A stretch of 64,000 nt of DNA from Kitasatospora cineracea (GTDB taxonomy: Bacteria > Actinomycetota > Actinomycetes > Streptomycetales > Streptomycetaceae). Of the stretch, positions 45,078-54,457 are shown piece by piece. Location of the stretch: the NCBI RefSeq assembly GCF_003751605.1, contig NZ_RJVJ01000005.1:62001-126000 (forward strand), in the 5' to 3' direction. Position 1 is the stretch's first letter; the number at the start of each line of letters is the position of its first letter. The translations under genes and the position numbers were made by a program. The notes beneath the pieces are model-generated. The model was given only the letters and a program-made list of their open reading frames with translations, was not told where the DNA came from and searched no databases.

Positions 45078-46354
45078 TCGGGGGAGGCCGGCAGCGGCTG
45101 CGGGCGCTGGGCGAGCACCGAGCCGACCAGCAGGCCGACGGCGATCGCCACCACCGTGGTCACCATCGACAGCAGGTCGTGGAACCCCCGCACCGGATGC
45201 CCGCCGGCCAGGCTGGTCAGGCCGCGCATGCCCAGCGAGCCCACCGTCAGCGTGAAGAACCCCGGCAGCGCCAGCAGCATCCGCGGCGGCCGCCCCGGCC
45301 CGGCCGCCACCACCGTGGCCAGCACCCCCAGCGCCACCGCCGCCGCGAACGTCCCGCCCACCTCCCCGACCAGCTTCGTCGCCCCCGACTGCACCGCCAC
45401 CGTCAGGTACACCGTCCCCAGCAGCACCGGCAGCAGCCGCCACGGCACCGCGAACGCCAGCACCGTGCCGAGGGTGAACACCACCCAGGACAGGAACGCC
45501 GCCCAGCGCGGCAGGTCGGCGTGCGCCGCCACGTCGAACATCGCCGAGGTGTCGCCGCCGGTCGCGTACACCCCGAGCATCACGCCCAGGTACAGCTGCA
45601 GCAGCAGGAACACCGCGTACACCAGGCGCACCGCCCCCGTGGTGAGGAAGCCCGCGGCCAGCTCGACGGCCGCCGCCGACAGCAGGTCGCCGGGGACGAA
45701 GTAGAACAGCGCCGGGAGCATCAGCAGCACCGCCCCGCCGTGCGCCGGCGTCCGGGCGAACACCTCCAGCACCAGCACCGACACCGCGGTCGCCGCCACC
45801 AGCGGCAGCACCCGCGCCAGCCGCGGCCACCGCCCCGCCGCCACCGCCAGCACCGCCGTGACCAGGCCCAGCAGCGCACTGCTGCCGATCTCGTACCAGG
45901 TCGGCTGCATCAGCGGCGCGAACCCCACCGTGAACAGCACGATGCCCAGCCCCCTGAGCCACCACGGGTACGGGGCGGGCGCGCCGTCGATCGCCGCCAG
46001 CCGCCGCTCCGCCTCCGCGAGGGGGGTGCCGCCCAGCGCGACCCGGTGCGCCCAGGGCTTGAGCGCGGCCACCTTGTCCAGCCGGGCGACGTCCGGGAAG
46101 GCCCGCACCGCGACCGTCGCCGTGCGGCCGCCCAGCAGCACGGTCAGCGCCGCGCCGTCCGGGACCAGCACCATCGAGGTGCGGGCGCCGAAACTCGCCC
46201 CGACCCGCGCCACCGTCCGCTCGACCTCCGAGGCGCCCTCGCCGCTCGCCGCCAGCAGCATCCCGGCCAGCCGCGCCAGCAGCGCCGTCACCCGTTCCAG
46301 GGACGCCCCGTCGCCGTCCCGCTCCGCGGCCGCCGTCCGCCCGCCGTCCACCAT
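45047..46354 (-). CDS. ThrE-family threonine/serine exporter
   Basis: Product of 435 aa. The N-terminal soluble domain (ThrE_1) holds AGMLLAASGEGASEVERTVARVGASFG and related segments. About ten membrane helices follow, in the two-part ThrE arrangement (GLGIVLFTVGFAPLMQPTW; the second half around GDTSAMFDVAAHADLPRW). It would export threonine, serine or small peptides using the proton gradient. The start at 46354 is an ATG; a longer GTG start is possible. Confidence 0.88.
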   Translation of the reverse strand: MVDGGRTAAAERDGDGASLERVTALLARLAGMLLAASGEGASEVERTVARVGASFGARTSMVLVPDGAALTVLLGGRTATVAVRAFPDVARLDKVAALKPWAHRVALGGTPLAEAERRLAAIDGAPAPYPWWLRGLGIVLFTVGFAPLMQPTWYEIGSSALLGLVTAVLAVAAGRWPRLARVLPLVAATAVSVLVLEVFARTPAHGGAVLLMLPALFYFVPGDLLSAAAVELAAGFLTTGAVRLVYAVFLLLQLYLGVMLGVYATGGDTSAMFDVAAHADLPRWAAFLSWVVFTLGTVLAFAVPWRLLPVLLGTVYLTVAVQSGATKLVGEVGGTFAAAVALGVLATVVAAGPGRPPRMLLALPGFFTLTVGSLGMRGLTSLAGGHPVRGFHDLLSMVTTVVAIAVGLLVGSVLAQRPQPLPASPDYPAAAPPPP

Positions 46355-46495
46355 CCGCGCCTCCCGCGCCGCCGAACCCGACACCGGCCCACATCCTCGC
46401 CCGGCCCGCGGCGCCCCGCGCGGAGGCGGGCCGTCGACATGCGATGTCCGAAATGTGGTGATACCACTCGAAGGACCTGTGAAGGGAGCCAGTCG

Positions 46496-46900
46496 ATGGA
46501 CGACTACCCGGCGCTCAACCTGTTCTGGACCATGCTGTGGCTGTTCCTGTGGATCCTGTGGTTCTTCCTGATGTTCAAGGTCCTCACCGACATCTTCCGC
46601 AGCCACGACATGGGCGGCTGGGGCAAGGCCGGCTGGACGATCTTCGTGATCCTGCTGCCCTACCTCGGCGTCCTGGTCTACCTGATCGTCCGCGGCAAGG
46701 AGATGGGCCGACGCGACCGGGCCCTCGCCGCCCAGGCCGAGGGCGAGTTCCAGGACTACATCCGGAAGGCCGCCGGCACCGACGACCGGAACACCGGACC
46801 GCGGCACGTCGACGAACTCGCCCGGCTCGCGGACCTGAAGAACAGCGGCGCGATCTCCGAGGACGAGTTCCGGGCCGCCAAGCAGAAACTGCTCACCTGA
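46496..46900 (+). CDS. Membrane protein with PLDc_N-like helices and C-terminal SHOCT domain
   Basis: Product of 134 aa. Two helices (LFWTMLWLFLWILWFFLMFKVLTDIF and WTIFVILLPYLGVLVYLIVRG) form a PLDc_N-type hairpin. The C-terminus DELARLADLKNSGAISEDEFRAAKQKLL is a SHOCT motif, thought to mediate oligomerisation. This is a common actinobacterial envelope-stress type of protein of unknown role. The in-frame upstream stretch MRCPKCGDTT at 46438 is not the start, because a good site (GAAGGGAG) precedes the ATG at 46496. Confidence 0.88.
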   Translation: MDDYPALNLFWTMLWLFLWILWFFLMFKVLTDIFRSHDMGGWGKAGWTIFVILLPYLGVLVYLIVRGKEMGRRDRALAAQAEGEFQDYIRKAAGTDDRNTGPRHVDELARLADLKNSGAISEDEFRAAKQKLLT

Positions 46901-46916
46901 CACCGCACCGAGCACG

Positions 46917-46957
46917 GCCCGGGCCGGCGCGGGAACCCCACCCGCACCGGCCCGGGC
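46917..46957. terminator. Strong hairpin after the SHOCT gene
   Basis: Arms 46917-46933 and 46941-46957 form a 17-bp stem with one mismatch and a 7-nt loop, 16 bp after the stop codon. Confidence 0.8.
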
Positions 46958-47045
46958 CCGCGTACCGGAGCGCCGCACGGCGCCCGAGCAGAGCCGGGCA
47001 GGAACCCACGCACCCGCCCGGCGGCGGACGGGAGGAGGACCCGGG

Positions 47046-49154
47046 GTGCCGGAACCCCAGCTGACACCCGAGGCGTTCGACCACGCCGTCGTGGCGATCG
47101 CCCTGACCGCCGGAACCGACCACCGGCTGGTCTACTACAACCACGCCTTCCGCGCTCTGTTCGGCGACCGCCCGCTCGGCGCACCCGCCCGCGCAGCCTT
47201 CACCGAACCCGGCAGCGAACGCTTCCTCGCCACCCTCGACGCCGTCCTCGCCGACGGCACCGCCCGGCAGGTCACCGCCCACCGCACCCTCGGCTGCCCC
47301 GCCGGCGAACCCACCCACCGCCACTTCGTCTACTCCTGCTCGCCCACCACCACCGGCGAGGGCCCCGGCATCCTCGCCGCCGCCATCGACACCACCGCCG
47401 AACTGCACTCCGCCCTCGAAGCCGAACGCCAGTCCGCCGAACGCCTCGAAGCCCTCCAGCGCTACGAGGCCCTGATCGCCGCCGCCGCCCAGATGGTCTG
47501 GGTCGCCCGCGCCGACGGCACCGCCGGCGAACTCATGCCCGGCTGGGAGGAGATCACCGGCCAGCCCTTCCCCGAAGCCGCCACCGCCGACGGCTGGCTC
47601 GACGTCGTCCACCCCCAGGACCGCGCCGACACCGCCGCCCGCTGGGCCGCCGCCCTGCGCGAGCTGCCCGCCGTCTTCGACCACACCTTCCGGGTCCGCA
47701 GCGCCACCGGCGGCTACCGGCACCTGCGCTCCCGCGCCGTCCCCGTCCCGCACGAGGACCGCGGCACCGAATGGATCGGCACCACCCGCGACATCGAGGA
47801 CCACTGGCGCGGCCGCCTGCGCGAACGCCTGCTCGCCCGGGCCGGCGCCGTCACCGAGGCCGAACGCGCCGAAGACGCCTTCGCCGCCCTCGCCGCCACC
47901 CTCGTCCCCGACCTCACCGACGTCTGCGCCGTCTACCTGCTACCCGGACCCGACGCCGCCGGCGAAGAGATCACCGCCACCCGGATCGCCTCCGTCGCCC
48001 GCCCCGGACTGCCCCCGCTGCCCCCGCTCGAACGGCAGACCTTCACCCTCGGCCCGCACGCCCGCCGCGCCGTCACCGACCGCACCCCCGCCCTGCTCGA
48101 CCTCACCGCGGGCGCCTTCCCCACCGGCACCGTCCCCGAGATCTCCGCCCGCTGGCTGCGCGCCGTCCGCGCCACCAGCCTCACCCTGCTGCCCATCGTC
48201 GTCGACGGCGCCGTCGTCGCCCTCGCCGCCACCGCCGGCTGCCAGGACGCACCCCCGCCCGGACCCGCCGACATCGACCTCCAGCACGAAGTCCTGCAAC
48301 GCGCCCAGGCCCCGCTGCGCCAGGCCCTCGCCCTGCAACGCGCCCGGCACGCCGCCGTCGTCCTGCAACGCGCCCTGCTCACCACCCCGCCCCGGCTCGG
48401 CGCCGCCGCCGTCGCCGCCCGCTACCAGCCCGGCAGCCGCAACGCCGAGATCGGCGGCGACTGGTACGACGCCTTCGCCCTCCCCGACGGCTCGCTCGCC
48501 ATCACCATCGGCGACGTGGCCGGCCACGACCTCGCCGCCGCCACCACCATGGGCCAACTGCGCGCCATGCTCCGCTCCATCGCCTACACCCGCGGCCACG
48601 CCCACACCCCCGCCGACACCCTGCGCGAACTCGACACCGCCGCCGAGGGGCTGGGCGTCGGCAGCTTCGCCACCGCGGTGCACGCCCGGCTGGTGCGCAA
48701 CGGCGCCGACGGCGGCTGGGAGATGGAGTGGGCCAACGCCGGACACCCGCCGCCCGTCCTCGTCCCCGTCGACGGGCCGCCCCGGCTGCTGGCCGCCGAG
48801 GACGCCGACGTCCCGCTGTGCGTCGACCCCGGCCGCCCCCGGGTCACCCACCGGCACCCCGTCGGGGCCGGCGAGACGCTGCTGCTCTACACCGACGGCC
48901 TGGTCGAAGTCCCCGGCGAACACCTCAACGACGGCATCGCCCGGCTCTGCCGCAGCGCCGCCGAAGCCCGCCACCAGCCCCTCGCCGACCTCTGCGACCA
49001 CCTGGTCGCCCGGGTCGCCGACGTCCGCGACGACATCGCCGTGATCGCCTTCCGGCCCGATCCGCAGGGCCCGGTGCAGCACGGCGCGGCGGGACAGGGC
49101 GCGGCCGGGCAGGGCACGGCGGGCGGCGGAGGGCGGAAGGGGAAGCGGCGGTGA
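47046..49154 (+). CDS. PAS-PAS-GAF-SpoIIE serine phosphatase
   Basis: Product of 702 aa from a GTG with GGGAGGAGG upstream. Two PAS domains (about 10-120 and 135-255, the second ending in a PAC segment GTTRDIEDHW) lead into a GAF domain (about 275-410) and a SpoIIE phosphatase (about 430-680). Metal ligands are complete: GGDWYDAF, IGDVAGHDLAA, LLYTDGLVE and DDIAVIAF. It probably acts on anti-anti-sigma factors. A tail of AAGQG repeats ends the protein. It is next to a paralogue that looks catalytically dead. Confidence 0.88.
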   Translation: MPEPQLTPEAFDHAVVAIALTAGTDHRLVYYNHAFRALFGDRPLGAPARAAFTEPGSERFLATLDAVLADGTARQVTAHRTLGCPAGEPTHRHFVYSCSPTTTGEGPGILAAAIDTTAELHSALEAERQSAERLEALQRYEALIAAAAQMVWVARADGTAGELMPGWEEITGQPFPEAATADGWLDVVHPQDRADTAARWAAALRELPAVFDHTFRVRSATGGYRHLRSRAVPVPHEDRGTEWIGTTRDIEDHWRGRLRERLLARAGAVTEAERAEDAFAALAATLVPDLTDVCAVYLLPGPDAAGEEITATRIASVARPGLPPLPPLERQTFTLGPHARRAVTDRTPALLDLTAGAFPTGTVPEISARWLRAVRATSLTLLPIVVDGAVVALAATAGCQDAPPPGPADIDLQHEVLQRAQAPLRQALALQRARHAAVVLQRALLTTPPRLGAAAVAARYQPGSRNAEIGGDWYDAFALPDGSLAITIGDVAGHDLAAATTMGQLRAMLRSIAYTRGHAHTPADTLRELDTAAEGLGVGSFATAVHARLVRNGADGGWEMEWANAGHPPPVLVPVDGPPRLLAAEDADVPLCVDPGRPRVTHRHPVGAGETLLLYTDGLVEVPGEHLNDGIARLCRSAAEARHQPLADLCDHLVARVADVRDDIAVIAFRPDPQGPVQHGAAGQGAAGQGTAGGGGRKGKRR

Positions 49155-49225
49155 GGGACGAGGGCAGGAGGAGGGACGAGGGCAGGAGGGACGAGGGCAG
49201 GAGGGACCGCACAGGGAGGAACGGC

Positions 49226-51616
49226 ATGGACGGCGACGGTCAGGACGGCGTGACGGGCAGGGGTGGCATGACGGGCAGGGGCGGCGGTCCGGACGGCAGG
49301 ACGGACAGGGGCGGCGAGGACGGGGCGCGGGAGGGGGTGGTGCGGGGGCCGGTGGGCAGCGGGGAGGGCGGGCAGGTCGACGCGGCGCTGCTCGACGCGC
49401 TGTTCGCCCAGGCACCGATCGGCCTCTACCTGCTCGACCACGACCTGCGGGTGATCCGCTACAACGGCGCCGCCCGCGGCGTCCGCGGCATGCCCGGCAG
49501 CGACATCGTCGGCCACCAACCCGCCGACTTCGCCCCCGGCTTCGACCGGGGCGAACTCGAGGCACTCGCCCGCCACGCCCTCCAGGACGGCGGCTACGTC
49601 CGCGAACACCTGGTGCGCGGCCGGATGCCCGCCGACCCCCGGCACGAGATGGTCGGCGCGATCTCCTTCTTCCGGATCCTCTCCGACACCGGCAGCCCCT
49701 ACCTGGTCGCCGCCGTCGAGGACGTCACCGAACAGCAGACCGCCCTCGACCGGCTCGACATCCTGCACAGCGCCCACCGCAGCCTCGGCGCCTCCCTCGA
49801 CGCCATCGGCTCCGCCCAGGAACTCACCGACGTCGCCGTCCCGCGCTTCGCCGACTCCGCCACCGTCGACCTGCTCGACGAACCCCTGCGCGGACTGCCG
49901 CTGCGCACCGGCCCGATCGACCCCGGCGCCCCGCTGCGCCGGGCCGCCTACCGGTCCGTGCACGGCGCCGGCCCCGCCGGGCCCTCGCCCGGCCCCGTCC
50001 CGCACGGCGCGCTGTCCACCTACGGGGCGCCGACGCCCTACAGCCAGTCGCTCGAGGACGGGCGGCCCCGGCTGATCCGCGGGCTGGGCGGCGAGGAGCA
50101 GTGGCTGGCCTCCGACCCCGAGCGGGGACGGCGGCTGACCGGGCTCGGCGTGCACTCGATGATCGTCGCGCCGCTGGTGGTGCACGACGCCGTGCTGGGC
50201 GTGCTGGCGCTCTACCGGCACCGGCGCCCGGAGCCGTTCGACCAGGACGACCTGGAACTGGCCGTCGAGCTCGCCTCGCGCGGCGCGATGTCCATCGACA
50301 AGGCCCGCAGCTACGCCCGGGAACGCTCGATCGCCACCACCCTGCAGCGCCAACTGCTGCCCCGGGAACCGGTGGAGCTGAGCGCCGTGCAGAGCGCGCA
50401 CGTGTACCTGCCCGGCGTGGTCGGGCCGGGCGGCGACTGGTACGACGTGGTGCCGCTGTCCGCCGCCCGGGTCGGGCTGGCGATCGGCTCGGTCACCGGC
50501 ACCGGGATCGAGGCCGCCGCCGTGATGGGACAGGTCCGCACCGCGCTGCGGACGCTGGCCGTCCAGGACCTCGCGCCGGACGAGCTGCTGGTGCGGCTGG
50601 ACGACGCGGCCCGGGTGCTGACCGACGAGCAGCGGGGCAGCCTGCCGGCCGGCGCGGACAGCCTGCCGGACGGGCTGGCGTCCTGCCTGTACCTGGTCTA
50701 CGACCCGATCGGCCGGACCTGCACCGCCGCCTCCGCCGGACACCCCGGACCGGTCGTGGTCGGCCCCGACGGCGTGCCGGTGCCGTTCCCGGTCGAACCC
50801 GGGCTGCCGCTGGGCTGCGGCGACGGCTGCTACGAGACGCGGGTCGCGGAACTGCCGGTCGGCAGCGTCCTGGCGCTGTACACCAACGGGCTGATGTCCG
50901 GGCCGCCGCGGCGGACGGGGGTCAGGGAGGGCACGGGGGCCGGGGAGGGCGCGGGGGCGGAGCGCGGCGGGTTGGACGAGGTGCTGCCGGTCGGGCCGGG
51001 GGAGGGGCGACGGGCGGTGCTGCAACGGGTACTGGCCCGGGCCGGCGAGGAGGAGCTGGCGCAGCTGTGCGACCAGGCGGTGTACGCGCTGCTGCCGGAA
51101 CGCCAGCGCGAGGACGCCGTGCTGCTGCTGGTGCGCACCCTGGGGCTGCCGGACGACAAGGTCGCGGTGTGGACCCTGCCGGAGGACCCGGCGGTGGTGC
51201 GCACCGCCCGGCGGCTGGCCGAACACCAGCTCGCCGCCTGGGGGTTGACGGAGCTGGAGTTCGCCACCGACCTGATCGTCAGCGAGCTGGTGACGAACGC
51301 GATCCGGTACGGGAAGTCGCCGATCCGGCTGCGGCTGATCAACGACCGGGGCCTGATCTGCGAGGTGTCGGACAGCTCCGACAGCACCCCGCACCTGCGG
51401 CGGGCCAAGTCCACCGACGAGGGCGGCCGGGGGCTGTTCATCATCGGGCAGCTGGCGCAGCGCTGGGGCACCCGGTTCGCCCGGCACGGGAAGACCATCT
51501 GGGCGCAGCAGGAGCTGCCGGAGGGGGAGCTGCCGGAGGGAGAGGGGCAGGAGGGGGCGGACGGGGGAGGGGCGGTGCGGGAAGGGTCGGCGGGGGAGGG
51601 GGAGCTGCCCGGGTAG
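49226..51616 (+). CDS. PAS-GAF-SpoIIE-HATPase protein with degenerate phosphatase site
   Basis: Product of 796 aa. Domains: PAS (about 55-170), GAF (185-365), SpoIIE (395-640) and an RsbW-like HATPase (about 650-765; SELVTNAIRYG and GGRGLFIIGQL). GGDWYD is kept (Asp404), but the canonical GDVxGHG reads GSVTGTG (Ser422, Thr426) and the canonical YTDG reads YTNG (Asn554). Two metal-binding Asp are thus lost, so dephosphorylation is unlikely, while the anti-sigma-type kinase half looks intact. The ATG at 49226 has AGGGAGGA before it; a GTG at 49151 overlapping the previous stop is an alternative. Confidence 0.85.
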   Translation: MDGDGQDGVTGRGGMTGRGGGPDGRTDRGGEDGAREGVVRGPVGSGEGGQVDAALLDALFAQAPIGLYLLDHDLRVIRYNGAARGVRGMPGSDIVGHQPADFAPGFDRGELEALARHALQDGGYVREHLVRGRMPADPRHEMVGAISFFRILSDTGSPYLVAAVEDVTEQQTALDRLDILHSAHRSLGASLDAIGSAQELTDVAVPRFADSATVDLLDEPLRGLPLRTGPIDPGAPLRRAAYRSVHGAGPAGPSPGPVPHGALSTYGAPTPYSQSLEDGRPRLIRGLGGEEQWLASDPERGRRLTGLGVHSMIVAPLVVHDAVLGVLALYRHRRPEPFDQDDLELAVELASRGAMSIDKARSYARERSIATTLQRQLLPREPVELSAVQSAHVYLPGVVGPGGDWYDVVPLSAARVGLAIGSVTGTGIEAAAVMGQVRTALRTLAVQDLAPDELLVRLDDAARVLTDEQRGSLPAGADSLPDGLASCLYLVYDPIGRTCTAASAGHPGPVVVGPDGVPVPFPVEPGLPLGCGDGCYETRVAELPVGSVLALYTNGLMSGPPRRTGVREGTGAGEGAGAERGGLDEVLPVGPGEGRRAVLQRVLARAGEEELAQLCDQAVYALLPERQREDAVLLLVRTLGLPDDKVAVWTLPEDPAVVRTARRLAEHQLAAWGLTELEFATDLIVSELVTNAIRYGKSPIRLRLINDRGLICEVSDSSDSTPHLRRAKSTDEGGRGLFIIGQLAQRWGTRFARHGKTIWAQQELPEGELPEGEGQEGADGGGAVREGSAGEGELPG

Positions 51617-51623
51617 CGGGGAG

Positions 51624-51648
51624 CGGCCGCCCCGGGCAGGGGCGGCCG
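51624..51648. terminator. Bidirectional hairpin between convergent genes
   Basis: CGGCCGCCCC (51624-51633) pairs perfectly with GGGGCGGCCG (51639-51648). It lies between the phosphatase-like gene and the leftward reductase. Confidence 0.7.
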
Positions 51649-51658
51649 TCCGGGGGGC

Positions 51659-52663
51659 TCAGGGGCGGGTCTTGGGGGCGTTCTCCGCGGTCCGGGCCGG
51701 GTCGAACTCGGCGACGGGGGACAGGATCTCGTCCATCCGGGCGAGCAGGGCGGGCTCCAGCTTCACGCCCGCGGCCTTGACGTTCTCGGTGACCTGCTCG
51801 GGGCGGGAGGCGCCGATGATCGCGGCGGAGACGTTCGGGTTCTGCAGCACCCAGGCGACGGCGAGCTGGGCGAGCGACAGCCCGGCCTCCGCGGCGAGCG
51901 GCTGCAGCTGCTGGACGCGCTCCAGTACCTCGGGCCGCAGCCAGCGGGCGACGAAGTTCGCGCCACCCTTCTCGTCGGTGGCCCGGGAGCCGGCCGGGGG
52001 CTCGGCGCCCGGCTTGTACTTGCCGGTCAGCACGCCCTGCGCGATCGGCGACCAGACCACCTGGCCGATGCCCAACTCCTCGCAGGTGGGCACCACTTCA
52101 CCCTCGATGACCCGCCACAGCGCGCTGTACTGGGGCTGGCTGGAGACGAACGGGACGCGCAGCTCGCGGGCCAGCGCGTGGCCGGCCCGGATCTGGTCGG
52201 CCGTCCACTCGGAGACGCCGATGTACAGCGCCTTGCCGGAGCGGACCACGTCGGCGAACGCCTCCATGGTCTCCTCCAGCGGGGTGGAGGGGTCGTAGCG
52301 GTGGGCCTGGTAGACGTCCACGTAGTCGGTCTGCAGGCGGCGCAGCGAGCCGTCGATCGACTCCATGACGTGCTTGCGCCCCAGGCCCCGGTCGTTGCGG
52401 CCGGGGCCGGTCGGCCAGAACACCTTGGTGAGGATCTCCAGCCCCTCGCGGCGCTCGCCCTTCAGGGCCCGGCCGAGGACCGACTCGGCGCGGGTCTCGG
52501 CGTAGACGTCGGCGGTGTCGAAGGTGGTGATCCCGGCGTCGAGGGCGGCGCGGATGCAGGCGCCCGCGGTCTCCTCCTCGACCTGGGAGCCGTGGGTGAG
52601 CCAGTTCCCGTACGCGATCTCACTGATGATCAGGCCGCTGCGGCCCAGGTGGCGGAATTCCAT
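51659..52663 (-). CDS. Aldo/keto reductase, potassium-channel beta-subunit type
   Basis: Product of 334 aa. Catalytic residues: TFDTADVYAET (Asp, Tyr), EILTKVFWP (Lys) and VYQAHRYDPSTPLEETMEAF (His). The start MEFRHLGRSGLIISEIAYGNW and the C-terminal AIIGASRPEQVTENV are typical of the AKR6/YghZ branch, which reduces aldehydes such as methylglyoxal. It is only distantly related to the reductase at 7013-8008. Confidence 0.92.
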   Translation of the reverse strand: MEFRHLGRSGLIISEIAYGNWLTHGSQVEEETAGACIRAALDAGITTFDTADVYAETRAESVLGRALKGERREGLEILTKVFWPTGPGRNDRGLGRKHVMESIDGSLRRLQTDYVDVYQAHRYDPSTPLEETMEAFADVVRSGKALYIGVSEWTADQIRAGHALARELRVPFVSSQPQYSALWRVIEGEVVPTCEELGIGQVVWSPIAQGVLTGKYKPGAEPPAGSRATDEKGGANFVARWLRPEVLERVQQLQPLAAEAGLSLAQLAVAWVLQNPNVSAAIIGASRPEQVTENVKAAGVKLEPALLARMDEILSPVAEFDPARTAENAPKTRP

Positions 52664-52738
52664 GACCCGTACCGTACGTCAGCGGCGGCGGAGCGGGTGG
52701 TACCGGCGCCGGGACGGGCGGGGGCGGGTGCCGCCGGG

Positions 52739-52788
52739 GCGAGGGACGAGGGGCGAGGGACGAGGGACGAGGGGCGAGGGGCGAGGGG
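52739..52788. repeat. Purine-rich GAGGGACGAGGGG tandem repeat
   Basis: About seven imperfect 7-8 bp units of GAGGGACG/GAGGGGCG in a 50-bp tract. It lies between the divergent reductase and nitroreductase genes. Very similar units occur at 49153-49205. Confidence 0.8.
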
Positions 52789-52920
52789 TGGAGGTTGCCG
52801 GGGGGGGCGGAGGTCGCCGGGGCCGGGCCTTTGGGCCCTACCGGGCGGGGCGGGGCCGGGCGCAGGCTCAAGACACGGACGTGTGGGATCCGACGAGGAT
52901 GCGGCGAGGAGTGATCCGCG

Positions 52921-53949
52921 ATGACCGGGTCGACGGCGGGAACGATGGACGGGAGGCCGGGCGGGCCGAGCCCGGCGGAGCTGCGGGAGCTGGTCGCGGC
53001 GGCCGGGGCCGCGCCGTCGCTGCACAACGCGCAGCCGTGGTGGTTCCGGCCGGCCGGGGACGGGCCCGGGGTGCTGGTGTTCGCCGACCCGGCGCGGGCG
53101 GTGCCGCTGGCGGACCCGGACGGGCGGGGCATGCTGCTGTCGGTCGGGGCGGCACTGTTCAACCTGCGGGTGGCGGCGGCCCGACTCGGGTTTCCCGTCG
53201 AGGAGTTGGACCTGGCGCCGGGCCCGGTCGAGCCGGCCGAACCGGTGGCGGTGGTGCGCTTCGGGCCGCGCGGAGCTCCCCAGGAGCCGGGCGATCTGGC
53301 CGAGTTGGCCGAGGCGATCGGCCAACGGCACTCCAGCCGCGAGCCGTTCGGGAACCGGGACGTGCCCGAGGCGGTGATCGGTGAGCTGATCGAGGCCGCC
53401 GCCGACGAGGATACCGTGCTGGACGTACTGGAGGAGGCCGAGGCGCGCCGGGTGCTGGCGCTGACCGCGGAGGCCGAGGCCCGGATCGCCGGGGACGCCG
53501 CCCGCCGGGCGGAGACCGGGAGTTGGCTGCGCGCGGCCTCGGCCGCCCGCCTCGAGGACGGCATCCCGGAACGGGCGCTCGGCCCGCAGGACCACGAAGC
53601 CCGGGTCCCCGTACGGGACTTCGCCGGGCGCGGGCCCGTGCACGCGGAGCGCTTCGAGGCGCTGCCGCAGCTGGCGACCATCGCCACCCGGGGCGACACG
53701 GTGGCGGACTGGCTGCGGGCCGGGCAGGCGATGGAACGGGTCTGGCTGGTGGCGACCGCCCGCGGGCTGCGGGTCTCGGTGCTCCACCAGGCCGTCGAAC
53801 TGCCGCAGACCCGTTGGCGGTTGCGCGACCCCGACAGCGGCGTCGGCACCGTCCAGGTGGTGCTGCGGGTCGGCTACGGCCCGCCCGGGGCGGCCACCCC
53901 GCGCCGTAGCGTCGACGACCTGCTGCGCGACCCGGCCGGGGACCGCTGA
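52921..53949 (+). CDS. Acg-type nitroreductase-like flavoprotein
   Basis: Product of 342 aa. The N-terminal motif APSLHNAQPWWF and the second half (RHSSREPFGNRDVPEAV; GRGLRVS-like ARGLRVSVLHQAVEL) match the Acg family, single-chain proteins with two nitroreductase-like halves. Mycobacterial Acg binds FMN but has no nitroreductase activity, and a flavin-storage role was proposed. Such genes often belong to dormancy regulons; no DosR-like gene is here. Confidence 0.84.
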   Translation: MTGSTAGTMDGRPGGPSPAELRELVAAAGAAPSLHNAQPWWFRPAGDGPGVLVFADPARAVPLADPDGRGMLLSVGAALFNLRVAAARLGFPVEELDLAPGPVEPAEPVAVVRFGPRGAPQEPGDLAELAEAIGQRHSSREPFGNRDVPEAVIGELIEAAADEDTVLDVLEEAEARRVLALTAEAEARIAGDAARRAETGSWLRAASAARLEDGIPERALGPQDHEARVPVRDFAGRGPVHAERFEALPQLATIATRGDTVADWLRAGQAMERVWLVATARGLRVSVLHQAVELPQTRWRLRDPDSGVGTVQVVLRVGYGPPGAATPRRSVDDLLRDPAGDR

Positions 53950-54090
53950 CGGCGCCCCGTTCGGGAGGGGCTCCGGCGGGTTCCGGCTGCTGTCGGTCTG
54001 CCGCCGACCTGCTGTCGGCCTGTTGTCGGTGGGCGGGGGCATCATCGGCCGGAGGACTTCCCCAGTGGACCCGGTGGACGGAGCGGCGGC

Positions 54091-54432
54091 ATGGCGATCA
54101 CGAACGAGCGGATGGCGGGGTACGAGTTCCTGCGCCCGATGCGCGGGGACGGGTACTACCCGGCGCACCTGGTGGCCAAGGGCGGCGACATCCTGCACGC
54201 GCTGTGCGAGCGGATCGAGGCCGAACCTCCGCGCGGGTTGGAGGAGTTGTACGTGCTGACGCACGCCGCGACGGAGCAGTTCAACCTGCTGGCGGAGGAG
54301 TTCTACGCGGCCGACAGCGATATCGAGACCGTCGCGCGCGACACGATCGCGGTGGACTTCGGGTACCTCGCCGGGGCGTACGGCTTCCCGGACGCCGACC
54401 TGGAGGAACTGGTCGAACCCCGCGACTGGTGA
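54091..54432 (+). CDS. DUF5713 family protein
   Basis: Product of 113 aa, helical and acidic. The segments GYEFLRPMRGDGYYPAHLVAKG, LTHAATEQFNLLAEEF and the ending LEELVEPRDW match DUF5713. The role is unknown. The start ATG follows a GGAGCGGCGGC stretch. Confidence 0.82.
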   Translation: MAITNERMAGYEFLRPMRGDGYYPAHLVAKGGDILHALCERIEAEPPRGLEELYVLTHAATEQFNLLAEEFYAADSDIETVARDTIAVDFGYLAGAYGFPDADLEELVEPRDW

Positions 54433-54457
54433 GGCCGCGGGGCCGGTCCGGGGGCGC

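Noticed and set aside
46438..46500. A zinc-ribbon-like start MRCPKCGDTT before the SHOCT gene
   Set aside because: Two cysteines alone are weak, a better ribosome site precedes the ATG at 46496, and SHOCT relatives start there.
47771..51616. An open frame spanning both SpoIIE genes
   Set aside because: The first part is a shifted Arg/Pro-rich reading of the 47046 gene. Real protein begins at 49226 or 49151.
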